Positions 1 through 10,999 of a stretch of DNA of 64,000 nucleotides are shown here, piece by piece. A program made the position numbers and the translations under genes. Position 1 is the stretch's first letter. The number at the start of each line of letters is the position of its first letter. Source of the DNA: Chamaelirium japonicum (lineage: Eukaryota; Streptophyta; Magnoliopsida; Liliales; Melanthiaceae); contig OX393550.1 of NCBI GenBank assembly GCA_947650365.1, positions 118,434,874-118,498,873 on the forward strand, written 5' to 3'. The notes under the pieces were generated by a model that was given only the letters and a program-made list of their open reading frames with translations, was not told the origin of the DNA and ran no database searches.

Positions 1-755
1 CCCTAGATCATAATAGATGTTAGTTTATTTTATGTGTTCTATGCTGAGCTTTTCATCGATAATATATGATTTAATTTCGGATTTGCTATGATGATTTAAT
101 AGTTCTCACATGGTATTGTCATGCATGCCTTGTAGTTAACATCAGTCGTCTTGTTAATCAAAGCCCAATTTCATTGTATAATTAAAGCTTAGATCCATTG
201 TGCTTAATCTTGACAATCGATGCTCTGCTATGTTAGCTTTGATCCATTGTGCTCTATTTAGACAATCGATGCTCTGCTTTATTACTCCATGCTTGAATTT
301 AAATCATGCTTATGTCATTAATCTCGTATTAAAGCTTTAACGATCGCATCTCGAGGAAGCACGGGATTTGTTTCCCGCATGCTACTCGCATAAATTTAGA
401 ACACCATAATTTAACATAGCATCTACGACGATCTAGCGGTGAATTCGACCGCCTTAGTATCTCATCCATATCCAAACTTCTACACTGCACCGTATTACCT
501 TAGTTAATTTGCATGCTTTAATCCTATTTATCTTATTTTTCTGTCACAATCTCATCAAATCAACTCAACAACATTGCTCATTAAGTAATTTAGATTAAAT
601 AGTTAATAACCCTAGATTAGATAGTCTCCTCATTAGCAATCCCTGTGGGATCGACCTCGTAATACGTACCGCTCCTACAAAGCGATTCGTGCACTTGCGA
701 GTTATAAATTAGATCAAATTAAACCCTTAATTTAGGATTAGTTTCGATCGCATCA
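1..755 (+). repeat. 5' LTR of family I copy A, U5-side 755 bp only
   Basis: Ends ...GATCGCATCA at 755, six bases before the primer site. It aligns without gaps to 6676-7430. By eye there are seven substitutions, all transitions, so about 99% identity. Confidence 0.92.
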
Positions 756-761
756 AGGTTT

Positions 762-779
762 TGGCGCCGTTTTCGGGGA
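762..779 (+). promoter_or_regulatory. tRNA primer-binding site of copy A
   Basis: TGGCGCCGTTTTCGGGGA starts with the TGG that pairs with a tRNA CCA end. Copy B has the cleaner form TGGCGCCGTTGCCGGGGA (61488-61505, minus). This motif is familiar from several plant LTR families. I do not assign the tRNA with certainty. A six-base spacer separates it from the LTR end. Confidence 0.8.
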
Positions 780-885
780 TTGCAACGGAGCTTTCGAATT
801 TAGGTTATTTCTTATTTGCCTTAGTTAGTTTTAGTTTTGTTAATTTAATTTTATTTTTAGATTAGTTTCTTAATCTTTAACCAAA

Positions 886-2651
886 ATGACTAACCAAACA
901 ATGACCCTAAAAGAATATATGAACCTTACAAGGTCAACAAAATATCACGATCCATCTTCAACAGTAATGACCAACTCACATTCACCCCAATCAATGACCC
1001 TAAAAGAGTATATGAACCAAACAAGGACAACCAGATATCAGGATTGTACAAACTTTTCAACTGAACTAGAATATTCTGGAAGAAATTCACCGAGTAGGAG
1101 TTTACATGGCCATATACAACATAATTCACCATGCTATGACACACATGATTCTAGATGGCAGAGTTATCACGATTCTAGATGGCAGAATTTTCAAGATGCA
1201 AGTAGGCAATATTATCAAAATTCTAGTTGGCAAAATCATCACGGCTATAGTTGGAAAAATGAATCATCTGCAAATAATTTTCAAGAACCTTATGATTATA
1301 TGCCATCAAATGAGGAGACTCTTGAAGAGACACTACAAATGTCTATGCTCAATCAACTTATGCAGAACCATCAAAGCAACATGCAAGAGCAAATAAATGC
1401 TTTTGAAAGAATTGAATCACATTTAATATCATTAAGGAAGCAATACTTCGAGATCAATCTCAACCTGAGTCTAACTCCGATGAAGATTATGAGGATTATG
1501 AGAACACAATTAGCACCTCAATAGATAATGAAGCTTATGAGGAGACCAAGATGGACATCCCTATAGAAGATGAACTTACCAAATCTGATGTTCTTAATCC
1601 TTTGGAAGATTGTCCGAGCAATATTGATAATATTAATACGGATATACTTTTTAAGGATACTAATGATCTCCCATCCAACGTTGACGTCATCAATGATGAC
1701 GCCATAGATAGTATAATTGATGAAGAAGCCTATGCTCCCCCTTATGACGATGATGAAAGTTATGTTCTTCCATCCAGTTTAAATGTTACTAATGATAATA
1801 AAATCTATAAGATGAATATGATCGACAATCTTATGGAGAACACGATTCTTCAATCATCTTTTAATGATCCATTGGAGGCGTGCTTAACAAATTTTGATGA
1901 CCCGAACGATGATCTGACCGATATTATATTGGATATCACTCATGATCTTCCTTATGATATTAATGATGATATATTTCCTAAAGAAACCAAGCCTCTATCA
2001 ATGAATCTTGAAATTAATGATATCATGATTGATAATCCATCCATTATCGAAAAATCATACAATGACCTACAAATTTTGCCATCTGAGTTTCAACATACAC
2101 ATTTGGGTGATGAATATATATTTTTTGATTTAATTTTTTCTCCATTCATCGAAAATCAGAAAATTCAATTATATAAACTTTTCAAAGATAATATACATGA
2201 TACATGGTGGAATAGAGAGTACAATAATGAATCTTATATTGTTCCATTTGAAAAGAAAAATCATGAAGAACAATATAGGATGAACCCTAATAGAATAAAG
2301 GAGAGTCACGTAGAAACATGCCCGAAGTATACTATAGCATATAATTTCTCAATTGATGACTACTCTCTTTTCTTTTTGAAAATTCCATCTGCTGAAAAAC
2401 ATATTTGTATTATAGCAGTCATTTTTTTTCAGTATCTGCTCGTCTTTATTAGTCTATTTAGTCGGTTTATTCTTTTCTTTGTAATACTAACATTTTGTAG
2501 GAAACGAGGATGCAAAGAAATTATACGGTACTATCCATCCTTAAAACTTTGTACTTTTATTTTATATACATGTCCTGTAAAAATGCTATCATATAAGGTC
2601 ATCATCTCATTCATGAGCATGTCTAATTCATACATTGAGGACAATGTATAA
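886..2651 (+). pseudogene. Gag-like ORF of family I copy A, frameshifted
   Basis: The frame opens at 886, 107 bases after the primer site, with an N-terminus matching the intact 523-residue ORF of copy B. It has the twice-used MTLKEYMN motif and a run of 8-residue W-Q-N repeats. Compared with copy B, one base is missing near 1422, just after the IESHL residues. The true frame then continues from about 1430 through the Met at 1551 to 2651. The second half is rich in Asp and Asn. No zinc knuckle or catalytic motif is present, so it is called gag-like from position and context only. The C-terminal tail from about 2425 differs from copy B and may be non-coding read-through. Confidence 0.8.
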
Positions 2652-2654
2652 TTT

Positions 2655-2669
2655 AAGTTTGGGGGTGTG
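2655..2669 (+). promoter_or_regulatory. Internal polypurine tract, duplicate of the 3' PPT
   Basis: AAGTTTGGGGGTGTG is identical to the 15 bases at the 3' LTR boundary (4274-4288). It lies just past the ORF and is followed by ATG, so AAGTTTGGGGGTGTGATG matches the PPT/LTR junction of copy B. The same internal tract is at 59561-59575 in copy B. Confidence 0.7.
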
Positions 2670-4273
2670 ATGTACCTTTTTGCAAAATCCTGTATGTATT
2701 CAATTTCTACAAAATTTTTCTGTTCTTATTTTGAGTTTAAAAAAAAAATTTGTTTTTTAAAATAATAGTAATAATGCATTAACTTACGCTGTAGTGGGAC
2801 AGCTCGGCACATACATCTTCGTGTATGTGTCTAGTCTGTAGTCCCCTACGAAAACTACAGCGTTCGTATAGAAGTCTATAGGAATTTGCATTTGCATGTT
2901 TTTATTTTCTTTTTCATATTTTAGTTTCTTATCGTATTACTTTTGCCTTCCTTTTCGTTCTTTTCGGAAAAAAAAAAAATTATTAGATATATATTTCACC
3001 TTTATTTTAGGTTTTGTAATATAATTCTATCGTACTCGAATAGGACTATAAGGCACTTGGTAATCAAGGTATAAAGTCCAAGGATTAGCTAGAAAAAGTA
3101 TGTTTAATATGGTTCTGACCCTTAGTAACCTTTTAGAGATTGTCAAAACAAACTTGACTTGACTTTTCACTTCACATCTGACTTACACCTCTAGGGTCTA
3201 GATTCAAAGCTTTCATATCACCTAATAGTCACTTGGAGTCCTGATGAACCATGCGGATCTGGTTCACTTGGTTTGAAAAAAAAATATCATTAGAAAAGCG
3301 ACCAGTGAATTCTAAGGTATAGCGGAAAGGGCTACCTATTAGCATGGTCTAGGACCTGATTATATAAAAGTCTTAACCTGTATGCCCTAGTATGAGTGAA
3401 GCCTGGTCGATAGGGTTATGAGAATGATCCTATGGATGCAGAGTGAATCAAATATAAAGGCAACATGAGGATGGCTACCTAACTCATGAGAGCGTTGGCA
3501 GTGTGTCATGGGCATAGAGTGCAGCTGGCATGGTACAAGTTAGGAAGGGATATATAATTAGATCCAGAAAAAAAAATGAGACCGGAAAAAAATAAATAAA
3601 TAAATAAAAAGCGAAAAAAAAAAGAAAAGAAAAAGAAAATAGTGTGAAAGCTGTCGTTATAAACAATGTGGGGAAACTGGAATATCACATATAAAGCCGA
3701 AAGGTATTAAGGTGAATATCCACAACTCTCACTAGCCTGTCTAGATTAGCTGGTTTTGACTCAGGTTCTAAGGTCGACTTTGATCGTTCTAGGAGACTGT
3801 TAGAATGATATGAATGTAGAGAACCAAACCCCCAGTTGTGTTTAGCCCAGACAGCACCGTGCACTCGAGTATAGTTGACCTTGACCTTTTCTAGCGGGAA
3901 ACTAATAGTTAGAACCTAAAGTGCTTACTTCGAAAGCCGAAGCTTGGGCTAGATACCTTGTGAGTCTTATGCCTTAGAAATTCTATTTTTTTAGTACTTT
4001 TTAATTATTCTACGAAACCGACTTTTCTTATTTCTTATTTTTATTTAAAAAAAATATTAAAAAAAAAAATGAAAAAAAAAAGGTTTGAATTTTGTGGGTA
4101 GATTCACTGCAAACCCTCACGAGACAAAACTCGTCCACTGGGGTAACCTAGGGGTTTAACGGCTTGTTGCACATGCTAAGTGCAATCGCGATTCCTGCGA
4201 AAGTGAGTTAAGTTATTTTTATTCTTTTATTATTTTATTATTTTGTTTGTTTTCTCGAGGACGAGAAAGATTC
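2670..4273 (+). other. Non-coding interior of copy A between the two polypurine tracts
   Basis: There is no convincing coding frame. The stretch has homopolymer A/T runs (near 2740, 2970, 3580, 4040) and one strong hairpin (2786-2863). It is recognisably homologous along its length to 57970-59560 in copy B, so it is a conserved part of the family rather than random filler. Confidence 0.75.
2786..2863 (+). other. Conserved hairpin (RNA structure candidate) in family I interior
   Basis: ACGCTGTAGT (2786-2795) pairs perfectly with ACTACAGCGT (2854-2863). GGGAC (2796-2800) pairs with GTCCC (2841-2845). CACATACA (2808-2815) pairs with TGTATGTG (2822-2829) around a short TCTTCG loop. Copy B keeps all three stems (59358-59437, minus). 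A U-G closing pair of the apical stem in A is U-A in B. Confidence 0.65.
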
Positions 4274-4286
4274 AAGTTTGGGGGTG
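4274..4286 (+). promoter_or_regulatory. 3' polypurine tract of copy A
   Basis: AAGTTTGGGGGTG sits immediately upstream of the LTR start TGTTGAGCGTCC. It would prime plus-strand synthesis. The same tract borders the copy B LTR (57957-57969, minus). Confidence 0.9.
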
Positions 4287-4914
4287 TGTTGAGCGTCCAT
4301 TTGGTGCGAATTATCCTTTCTTTTTCATGCACGTAGCATCACTTTGCTACGTAAAACTTTCATAATACACGTAAACTGCATGAGTTTCTTTGCACCACGA
4401 TCTAGTAGACTTTCATACGAACCCAACGATATATTGGTTCACTCGCATACATTACATGCATGAAAGATACAGAGCCCAAAAGTTCAAATTATCCTTTTAT
4501 CGATAATCGTGTTTAAACCTGACAAACGTCATTTCATGTGTGTCTTTCAGGGAATCGATCTGGTTTTCAATGCAGTCAGCTCAAGGACTTCATGACCAAC
4601 CCGTGGATATTCTCATAGGGATTCGATGGAAGATGCACAGCCCGTTTGGAGGCCTATTTTGAAGAACGATGGAAAACGGATAATTGCGAGGATTTAGACG
4701 AAAGAAGACTTCAATGAACCGATACAGTGCATGATTTGACTAAGAAGACCTACATGCAAGCAATGAGGATGACGTGGATAGTTGACGAGTTCAATTGGTT
4801 CGATGATGGTCACCAAAGCCCGTATTATCCTGTTTACTTTCCTTTCTCGTTATTTTTGTGATTTTCTTTATTCATTTCTTCTCAAAACCGAGCCAAGCCT
4901 ACGTACAGCCGTGC

Positions 4915-5560
4915 ATCTAATTGATCACAGCCCTCCATGACATACAACCCATGCATGCATGCATGTATTATCACAGCCATTCGGGATTCCTACCTGATTC
5001 CCTCTCTAGATCTAAATCCAGATCCCAGCTCTCTTTTCTCAAAATCAATCGCAGCCGTTCCTCTCTTCTCTAGACTAATCACATCCATCCTTTGCAAGCC
5101 CATCAATGCATACGTTGAAACCCAAGCCCAACTCCGCAACAACCCTATGCATGCAAAACCTAGCCGCGCAGCTCCATCAAAACTGGATCTCCTTCCTATA
5201 TGCTTACCCATGCATCTCTCTGATGCAATCACAACCGTCAGAACCAATGCATGCACTCACCGTCCAAACTCGGTCCGACCCGATCACAACCATCCGTCCA
5301 AACCCATGTATGCAGCCCAATCACAGCCGGCCCTTTTGTTTCCCTCTCTATCCAAAACCGGACCGAAACCCAGCGGCCCACCCTCCAACTCATCCCTCAT
5401 TAACTACCAACCATCCGATCCAGCAGCCCAAACCCATGCAGCCCCTGCATTCGACCCAGCCGTCCGATCCCATCTAAAACCCAGCGACCCAGCTCTCCAC
5501 TTCTCTCTTTCTCCCGTCCATGCACTCGATCATAGCCGTCCATTCCCATAACAGCAGCCC
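4915..5560 (+). repeat. U3 cluster of CATGCA motifs and ATCACARCC modules
   Basis: ATCACAGCC, ATCACAACC or close variants recur roughly ten times in this LTR (for example near 4923, 4971, 5079, 5229, 5282, 5321 and 5528, with later ones near 5824 and 6317). They alternate with TGCATGCA-type sequence near 4950, 5150, 5245 and 5305. Copy B LTRs carry the complement (GGCTGTGAT / CATGCATGGG). CATGCA is the RY element bound by seed B3-domain factors, which makes an enhancer role possible but unproven. Confidence 0.5.
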
Positions 5561-5891
5561 GATCTCTTTCCTTAACCGTCTCTGATCCTTGCCATCCGGA
5601 CGTCTCTCTCTCTTCCACCGAATCTCTCTCCCACCGAACTTCTCTCTCTAATTCTCTCTCTTCCTACTTTCTCTCTCTAGTCCGATACTCTCTCTCTTTC
5701 CTTTCTCTCTCTATCTACCCGATCAGGCCCAGCTTTCTCTCCCTAGTTTTTCTCCACCGAACGACCCTTTCTCTCCCCTAACTTGTCTCTCTCTCTAACC
5801 CGACTTCCTCTCTCTTGCAACCGATCACAACCATCCTTCGTAAACCCAACAACCGTTCGATCGATGAACCCATGCAGAGACCCCTGCGAAC

Positions 5892-6151
5892 CAGTGTTTT
5901 GAAAACCGGACCGGACCGGGCGGTTCAACCGGTTTGGACCGGAACCGGAACATGCTTTGGTTCGGTCTTTGAATAAACCGGTTTGTATGTTAACCCAGGG
6001 ATCAAACCTTCCCATTGAAGAATTTAGTAGATATCTATATAAAAAAACATATTTTCATACGGTTCAAACGGTTGAACCACCGGTTTGAACCGATTTAGAC
6101 CGAACCGTATGCCTTTTCGGTTCGCCTTCCGGTCCGGTTTTGAAAACACTG
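5892..6151 (+). mobile_element. hAT-type MITE (260 bp) inside the copy A LTR
   Basis: The termini are 23-bp inverted repeats starting CAGTGTTTTGAAAACCGGAC, with one mismatch between ends. They are flanked by the perfect 8-bp duplication CTGCGAAC (5884-5891 and 6152-6159). Eight-base duplications are the hAT signature. There is no transposase. The interior is full of CCGGTT/AACCGG words. The copy B LTRs lack it. Confidence 0.88.
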
Positions 6152-6356
6152 CTGCGAACTTCTCTCTTTCTCTCTCTGAATCTCTCAACCGGACTTCTCT
6201 CTCTCCTCCCTAATTCTTCTGCGACCCAAGCCTCCAGATAGCAATCTTCTATTTCTAGTGCGTCTCTATCTTTCCCACGTCTCGCTCTCTCACTCCTTCC
6301 TATTCTGCATACATATCACAACCGTCCATGTGTCAAATCCTCTCTCTCTCTCTACC

Positions 6357-6362
6357 TATATA
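6357..6362 (+). promoter_or_regulatory. Candidate TATA box of copy A LTR
   Basis: TATATA in the context CCTATATAGGG follows the pyrimidine-rich tract, about 1.07 kb before the LTR end. Copy B has TATATAATA at the equivalent place in both LTRs. Confidence 0.5.
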
Positions 6363-7430
6363 GGGGGCTCGCGAAAACAAGGAGGGAGGCTTTGGACGAC
6401 CAAAAACTCACCCATCACCACCGGACCTTTGCCATCACACCACCCTCTACCCCTTAGAACCCCTCTGAAAACCCTAAGCCTCCACATCCGTACCGTCATC
6501 GAAGCCACGACGTGAACGAGCCGAAGCGAAGAAAGCATCAAGTGAACAAGATCGAAGAAGACGGAATCTACGGCGCAATCTTCAAAGATGATCTGTACTT
6601 CGTTTCTTTTCATTTTTTCCCTTGATGTAACAAAACCCATGTCTAGCTAAACTGCATGCTAAGGCCGAGATGAAACCCTAGATCATAATAGATGTTAGTT
6701 TATTTTATGTGTTCTATGCTGAGCTTTTCATCGATAATATATGATTTAATTTCGGATTTGCTATGATGATTTAATAGTTCTCACATGGTATTGTCATGCA
6801 TGCCTTGTAGTTAACATCAGTCGTCTTGTTAATCAAAGCCCAATTTCATTGTATAATTAAAGCTTAGATCTATTGTGCTTAATCTTGACAATCGATGCTC
6901 TGCTATGTTAGCTTTGATCTATTGTGCTCTATTTAGACAATCGATGCCCTGCTTTATTACTCCATGCTTGAATTTAAATCATGCTTATGTCATTAATCTC
7001 GTATTAAAGCTTTAACGATCGCATCTCGAGGAAGCACGGGATTTGTTTCCCGCATGCTACTCGCATAAATTTAGAACACCATAATTTAACATAGCATCTA
7101 CGACGATCTAGCGGTGGATTCGACCGCCTTAGTATCTCATCCATATCCAAACTTCTACACTGCACCGCATTACCTTAGTTAATTTGCATGCTTTAATCCT
7201 GTTTATCTTATTTTTCTGTCACAATCTCATCAAATCAACTCAACAACATTGCTCATTAAGTAATTTAGGTTAAATAGTTAATAACCCTAGATTAGATAGT
7301 CTCCTCATTAGCAATCCCTGTGGGATCGACCTCGTAATACGTACCGCTCCTACAAAGCGATTCGTGCACTTGCGAGTTATAAATTAGATCAAATTAAACC
7401 CTTAATTTAGGATTAGTTTCGATCGCATCA

Positions 7431-9641
7431 GTCATTCTCACCTATCTTATTGTTTCCTATTTTTTAGGAAATCCATACTTGTAACCACCGAACAACTCCA
7501 CTTTGGTGGTCGTTCCCCTGCTTACCATGGAATATTAATGGAAGGTCGTGAGAATCTCATATATAATTTATGAGAATCTCACTACCATTCAATTATTTGA
7601 TTAGAGAGTTTTTTAAGATGAGTTATGACTAATTACAGGGTGTGCAACTCATTTTATGCTTTCACCCAGTCCTTACAATTCCATCACATGAATGCATGAG
7701 CAATATGTATTCATCGCATGGTTTGTAAATCTCCATCCATCTCATGGTGGAGACGTCCATCCATCTCATGGTAGAGTCCAAAGACCTTTCATCTCACGGT
7801 GGTGGTGTGCTGTCACGCCCCAGAAATCTGAACCTGACTCCTGGGGTGTGAATTAAGAAAAAACCAAGGGTTTTAGGGTTTGGCCAACTGTCTACTCCAA
7901 TTAGGGTCTCTCACAGGGCTTCTACTCTCTCAAGGAATATTTTAAAACTTACTTTTTACGAAAAGATTTTTATTTTGAAAGAAAATATAAAGGTACCATT
8001 TCATCGACAATGAGATGATCACGCTTGACCCTCAACCGGGCTATCCTCTCAACATGTGCGGCCTGCCAGTGCCCCACGTGCTGACAGAAGTTCCTCTAAA
8101 GGTAGCACGAGATGCAAGCCTCTAACGGCGAGCCGAGTAGCCTCGCCCGCTCTCTAACGCTCGGGCACTGGTTCACATATCCTATCTAATGGGCTAGTCA
8201 ATTAGGTCACTTCAAGATTAATATTTTATTGTGAGCTATCCTAGGCTTGGGGCCTTGAGGAGAGGCCTACCCAAAGAGAACACAGCTGTATCATTGCCAC
8301 TAATAGCATACACTAAGCCAAACCTAGTTCGATTACAATACCAGAAAGAAAATGACTACTACAAGACCTACTATAATCTAAGAGTCCACCGCCGTCCTAA
8401 CTCAGCCGCTGGCCTCGCTGCTGCGGCTACCCCTGAGTCTCTGAACCTGCAGAAGAGCCTACTCGTGGGAATGAGTAGCCCCCAAAATGAATTGGGAGAT
8501 TAGCCAAATAAATGGCTAGTGACAAGCTAACTGCCTAGGTAATTAATGGCGCCCGCATTTATAAACAAATTATTGATTAACCTAATTGTCCGACTATATT
8601 TTCACTCACGCCCTAAGTGTCCATGCATTTTCTACATTTGCATACAATTCCTACTGTCACTAGGTTATCGAAAGTACCATTTTACAATTAATAAAATTAA
8701 ACACACACAATGTGAACCCCGGATATTTTGTTCATCCTGTCCCCGGTCGGGCATTACTATAGGGCCTTTTATTTCGATGTAGAGGGCCAATTCTCTCGCC
8801 GCGCATACTCCGACACCATGTGCAAAGTCACCCATATGATCATAAGGGGTTTCCCGTCTTTCACGGTGGAGCTCTACCGCCCAACTTGCTTTCCTTGGGG
8901 GCTTCAACTACCCCGGGACAGGATTGCTAGACCAATCCCTCTTCGAGGGCACCACCTATTGGCTTTACCACAATCCCTGCCCGTGACCCCCTAGCCTACT
9001 AATCTTCGGCTGTATGCGTAGGGTGGTTCATGGCCCTTACGCGCACGGGGTCCGAATCTTTCCACATGATAGAATATCACACCAATATAATAACAAAGCA
9101 ATTTTGATGATTTACCCCAGGATTCGTACCGCGCTCACAACCCATGCATCACAATAACTATAAAGAATTTATTCTCGCCCGTATTCCCGTGTGCCCGGGT
9201 CTCCACACTCCATCCATGAGAGTGAGCCCGATAATTATTATTTAATCATTAATTCTTAATATTAAGGGGATTCCTACTTACGGTGTCAAAGCAATCAGAA
9301 AATTTATTATTAAATTATATTATTAAGCATGCGTCGCCGGACTCGCGACTCTGCATGCAAGGCGGGGTCCATTCGACCACATGCGACGATGTCCGGCGGG
9401 ACCCACATGCAGCGTTATGGACACCAACCCTTAATTTCTATAACAACATAGTTAATTATCTAAACAGCGTGCAGTGTCACCTGAAAAGTGTGCTCGGGCT
9501 GATGCTGCTAAGCGCCCTCCGCTCCGCCTCCGACTCGGTCCATGTGCCCACTAACTGCCAAACATACCAGCGGCGCATGGTCATTAAGTGCTACTAAAAT
9601 ATTATTGGCTTAGGCTCTGATTGGTCGAGTCGAGAATTTCT
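7431..9641. other. Old repeat-derived sequence without a supported gene
   Basis: From 7811 the sequence starts TGTCACGCCCCAG, a beginning common in plant LTRs. I found no matching second LTR, primer site or CA end. Short open frames here show no family motif. Best read as a decayed LTR or solo-LTR region, with that reading weak. Confidence 0.4.
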
Positions 9642-10091
9642 GCGTCATCTGACGCCGGTCTACTGGCACACAAACCGATGCGCCAAAGATAGCGTCATTG
9701 GACACCGGTCTACTGGCACGCAAATCGATGTGCCAAAGATAGCATCATCGGACGCCGGTCTATTGGCACGCAAATCGATGTGCCAAAGATAGAGTCATCG
9801 AACGTCGGTCTATTGGCACGCAAATTGGTGTGCCAAAGGTAGCGTCATCGGACGCCGGTTTACTGGCATGCAAACCGAGGTGCCAAAGGTAGCATCATCG
9901 GATGCCGGTCTATCGGCACGCAAACCGATACGCCAAAGGTAGCATCATCGGGCGTCGGTCTACTGGCACGCAAATCGATGTGCCAAAGATAGCATCATCG
10001 AACGTTGGTCTACTGGCACGCAAATCGATGTGCCAAAGATAGCATCATCGGACGTCGGTCTATTGACACGCAAACTGGTGTGACAAAGGTA
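9642..10091 (+). repeat. Tandem array, nine units of exactly 50 bp
   Basis: Units start at 9642, 9692, 9742, 9792, 9842, 9892, 9942, 9992 and 10042 with no indels between copies. Each has the consensus gcgtcatcggacgccggtct followed by a hairpin-forming half with TGGCAC and GTGCCA about ten bases apart. A tenth unit begins at 10092 and decays. Confidence 0.93.
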
Positions 10092-10949
10092 GCGTCATGG
10101 TTAGTCGGCATTGCCGACGCCAAAAGCCACATTAGGGTCCAAATGCACTAATCCGGCCAAACGGTCATAACCGCGTCGGTCGGTGGCAAAATCGACAAAA
10201 GCCGACCTCGGTCGGGCTTAGGTGTTAGAGGTCGGTTTCTTGCGCAAAAGGCTATGCGAGGTGGTTTGGCTCGCATCGGCACCCACAACCTTGCTATGAG
10301 CGTGACCCGGGGAGGTCGGGCCCGCAACCATGAGTGTGGCCCAAAGGGCTTGATCGACATTGTGGGGAGGTCGGGGTTGGTGTGCCAAGCCACAACTTGG
10401 CGTGATATCGTCGGGGCTACCTACCGCCGGTCCACCGGTTGTCAAGCAACCGGCAACGATCGTGCAAGGAAAGGGTTGCGGTTTAGCTCGGTCGGCGCGA
10501 TGGTGTTTGGACGTGAGATAGCGTCGAGCCAGGGGTGATCGGGTGCGCTATCCATTGCCCGGCTGCCAACGGCGAGGCCATCGGCAACCTCGACCACAAA
10601 ACCAGCCGGGGCAGTGCCTAACTAGTCGAGCCGATCGGATGGGGGTTTGGCTTGGCTTGGTCGGTCTTGCCGACTGTACTGCCGCCAGCCACTTGGCCGG
10701 CATTCAGGGCTGCAACCATGGCAAATGCCACGGGGGTGGGGTCGATAGGGTCCACACACAAAAATATTACCGGCATCGGACGACTTCGCCAGCTACACAG
10801 CCACCGGCCACATGGTCGATGGCCATGGTTGCGTATATCACGATGGGGAGGGGTATGGACGGTTGCACAGTCGCCAGCCACCGAGTCGGCGGCCATGGCC
10901 ATGGCATGAGGCGAACGGAGGGGGTGGTTGGGGTCGGTCAACCCACAAC

Positions 10950-10950
<1 letters not shown>
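10092..10950. other. GC-rich sequence flanking the 50-bp array
   Basis: The open frames have low-complexity products and no recognised domain. Words such as GGTCGG and CGGCC recur. There is no supported gene. Confidence 0.4.

Positions 10951-10954
<4 letters not shown>

Positions 10955-10995
<41 letters not shown>
10955..10995. repeat. (CA)n microsatellite
   Basis: About 20 uninterrupted CA units. Confidence 0.95.
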
Positions 10996-10998
<3 letters not shown>

Positions 10999-10999
10999 A

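Larger units (their letters stand above)
1..7430 (+). mobile_element. Large-LTR non-autonomous retrotransposon, family I copy A (5' end outside the window)
   Basis: The first 755 bases recur at 6676-7430 with seven differences, which makes them the ends of two LTRs. Between them lie a primer site at 762-779, one gag-like reading frame, about 1.6 kb of non-coding sequence and a polypurine tract at 4274-4286. No RT, integrase, RNase H or protease motif is visible in the 3.5-kb interior, so the element resembles a LARD-like passenger needing a helper. A homologous copy (B) lies inverted at 55296-63884. The left target-site duplication is outside the window. Confidence 0.9.
4287..7430 (+). repeat. 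3' LTR of family I copy A (3144 bp)
   Basis: Begins TGTTGAGCGTCC after the polypurine tract and ends GATCGCATCA. It holds CATGCA-rich repeats (about 4920-5560), a pyrimidine-rich tract (about 5560-5810), a hAT MITE (5892-6151), a TATA candidate (6357) and the conserved 755-bp U5 side. The U3 side aligns to the 2.37-kb LTRs of copy B, but it is longer even without the MITE. Confidence 0.9.

Noticed and set aside
4937-5551. 204-codon open frame in the copy A LTR
   Set aside because: Its composition follows the ATCACARCC/CATGCA repeats, there is no homologous open frame in copy B, and it lies upstream of the LTR TATA.
8231-8994. Short frames of 78-90 codons
   Set aside because: Overlapping, in several frames, no domain, and inside repeat-like DNA.
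7811-9300. Complete LTR beginning TGTCACGCCCC
   Set aside because: No matching end, duplication, primer site or second copy in the window. Kept only as a weak note.
9642-10091. CRISPR-like regular array
   Set aside because: There are no spacers, the whole 50-bp unit repeats head to tail, and the genome is plant nuclear.
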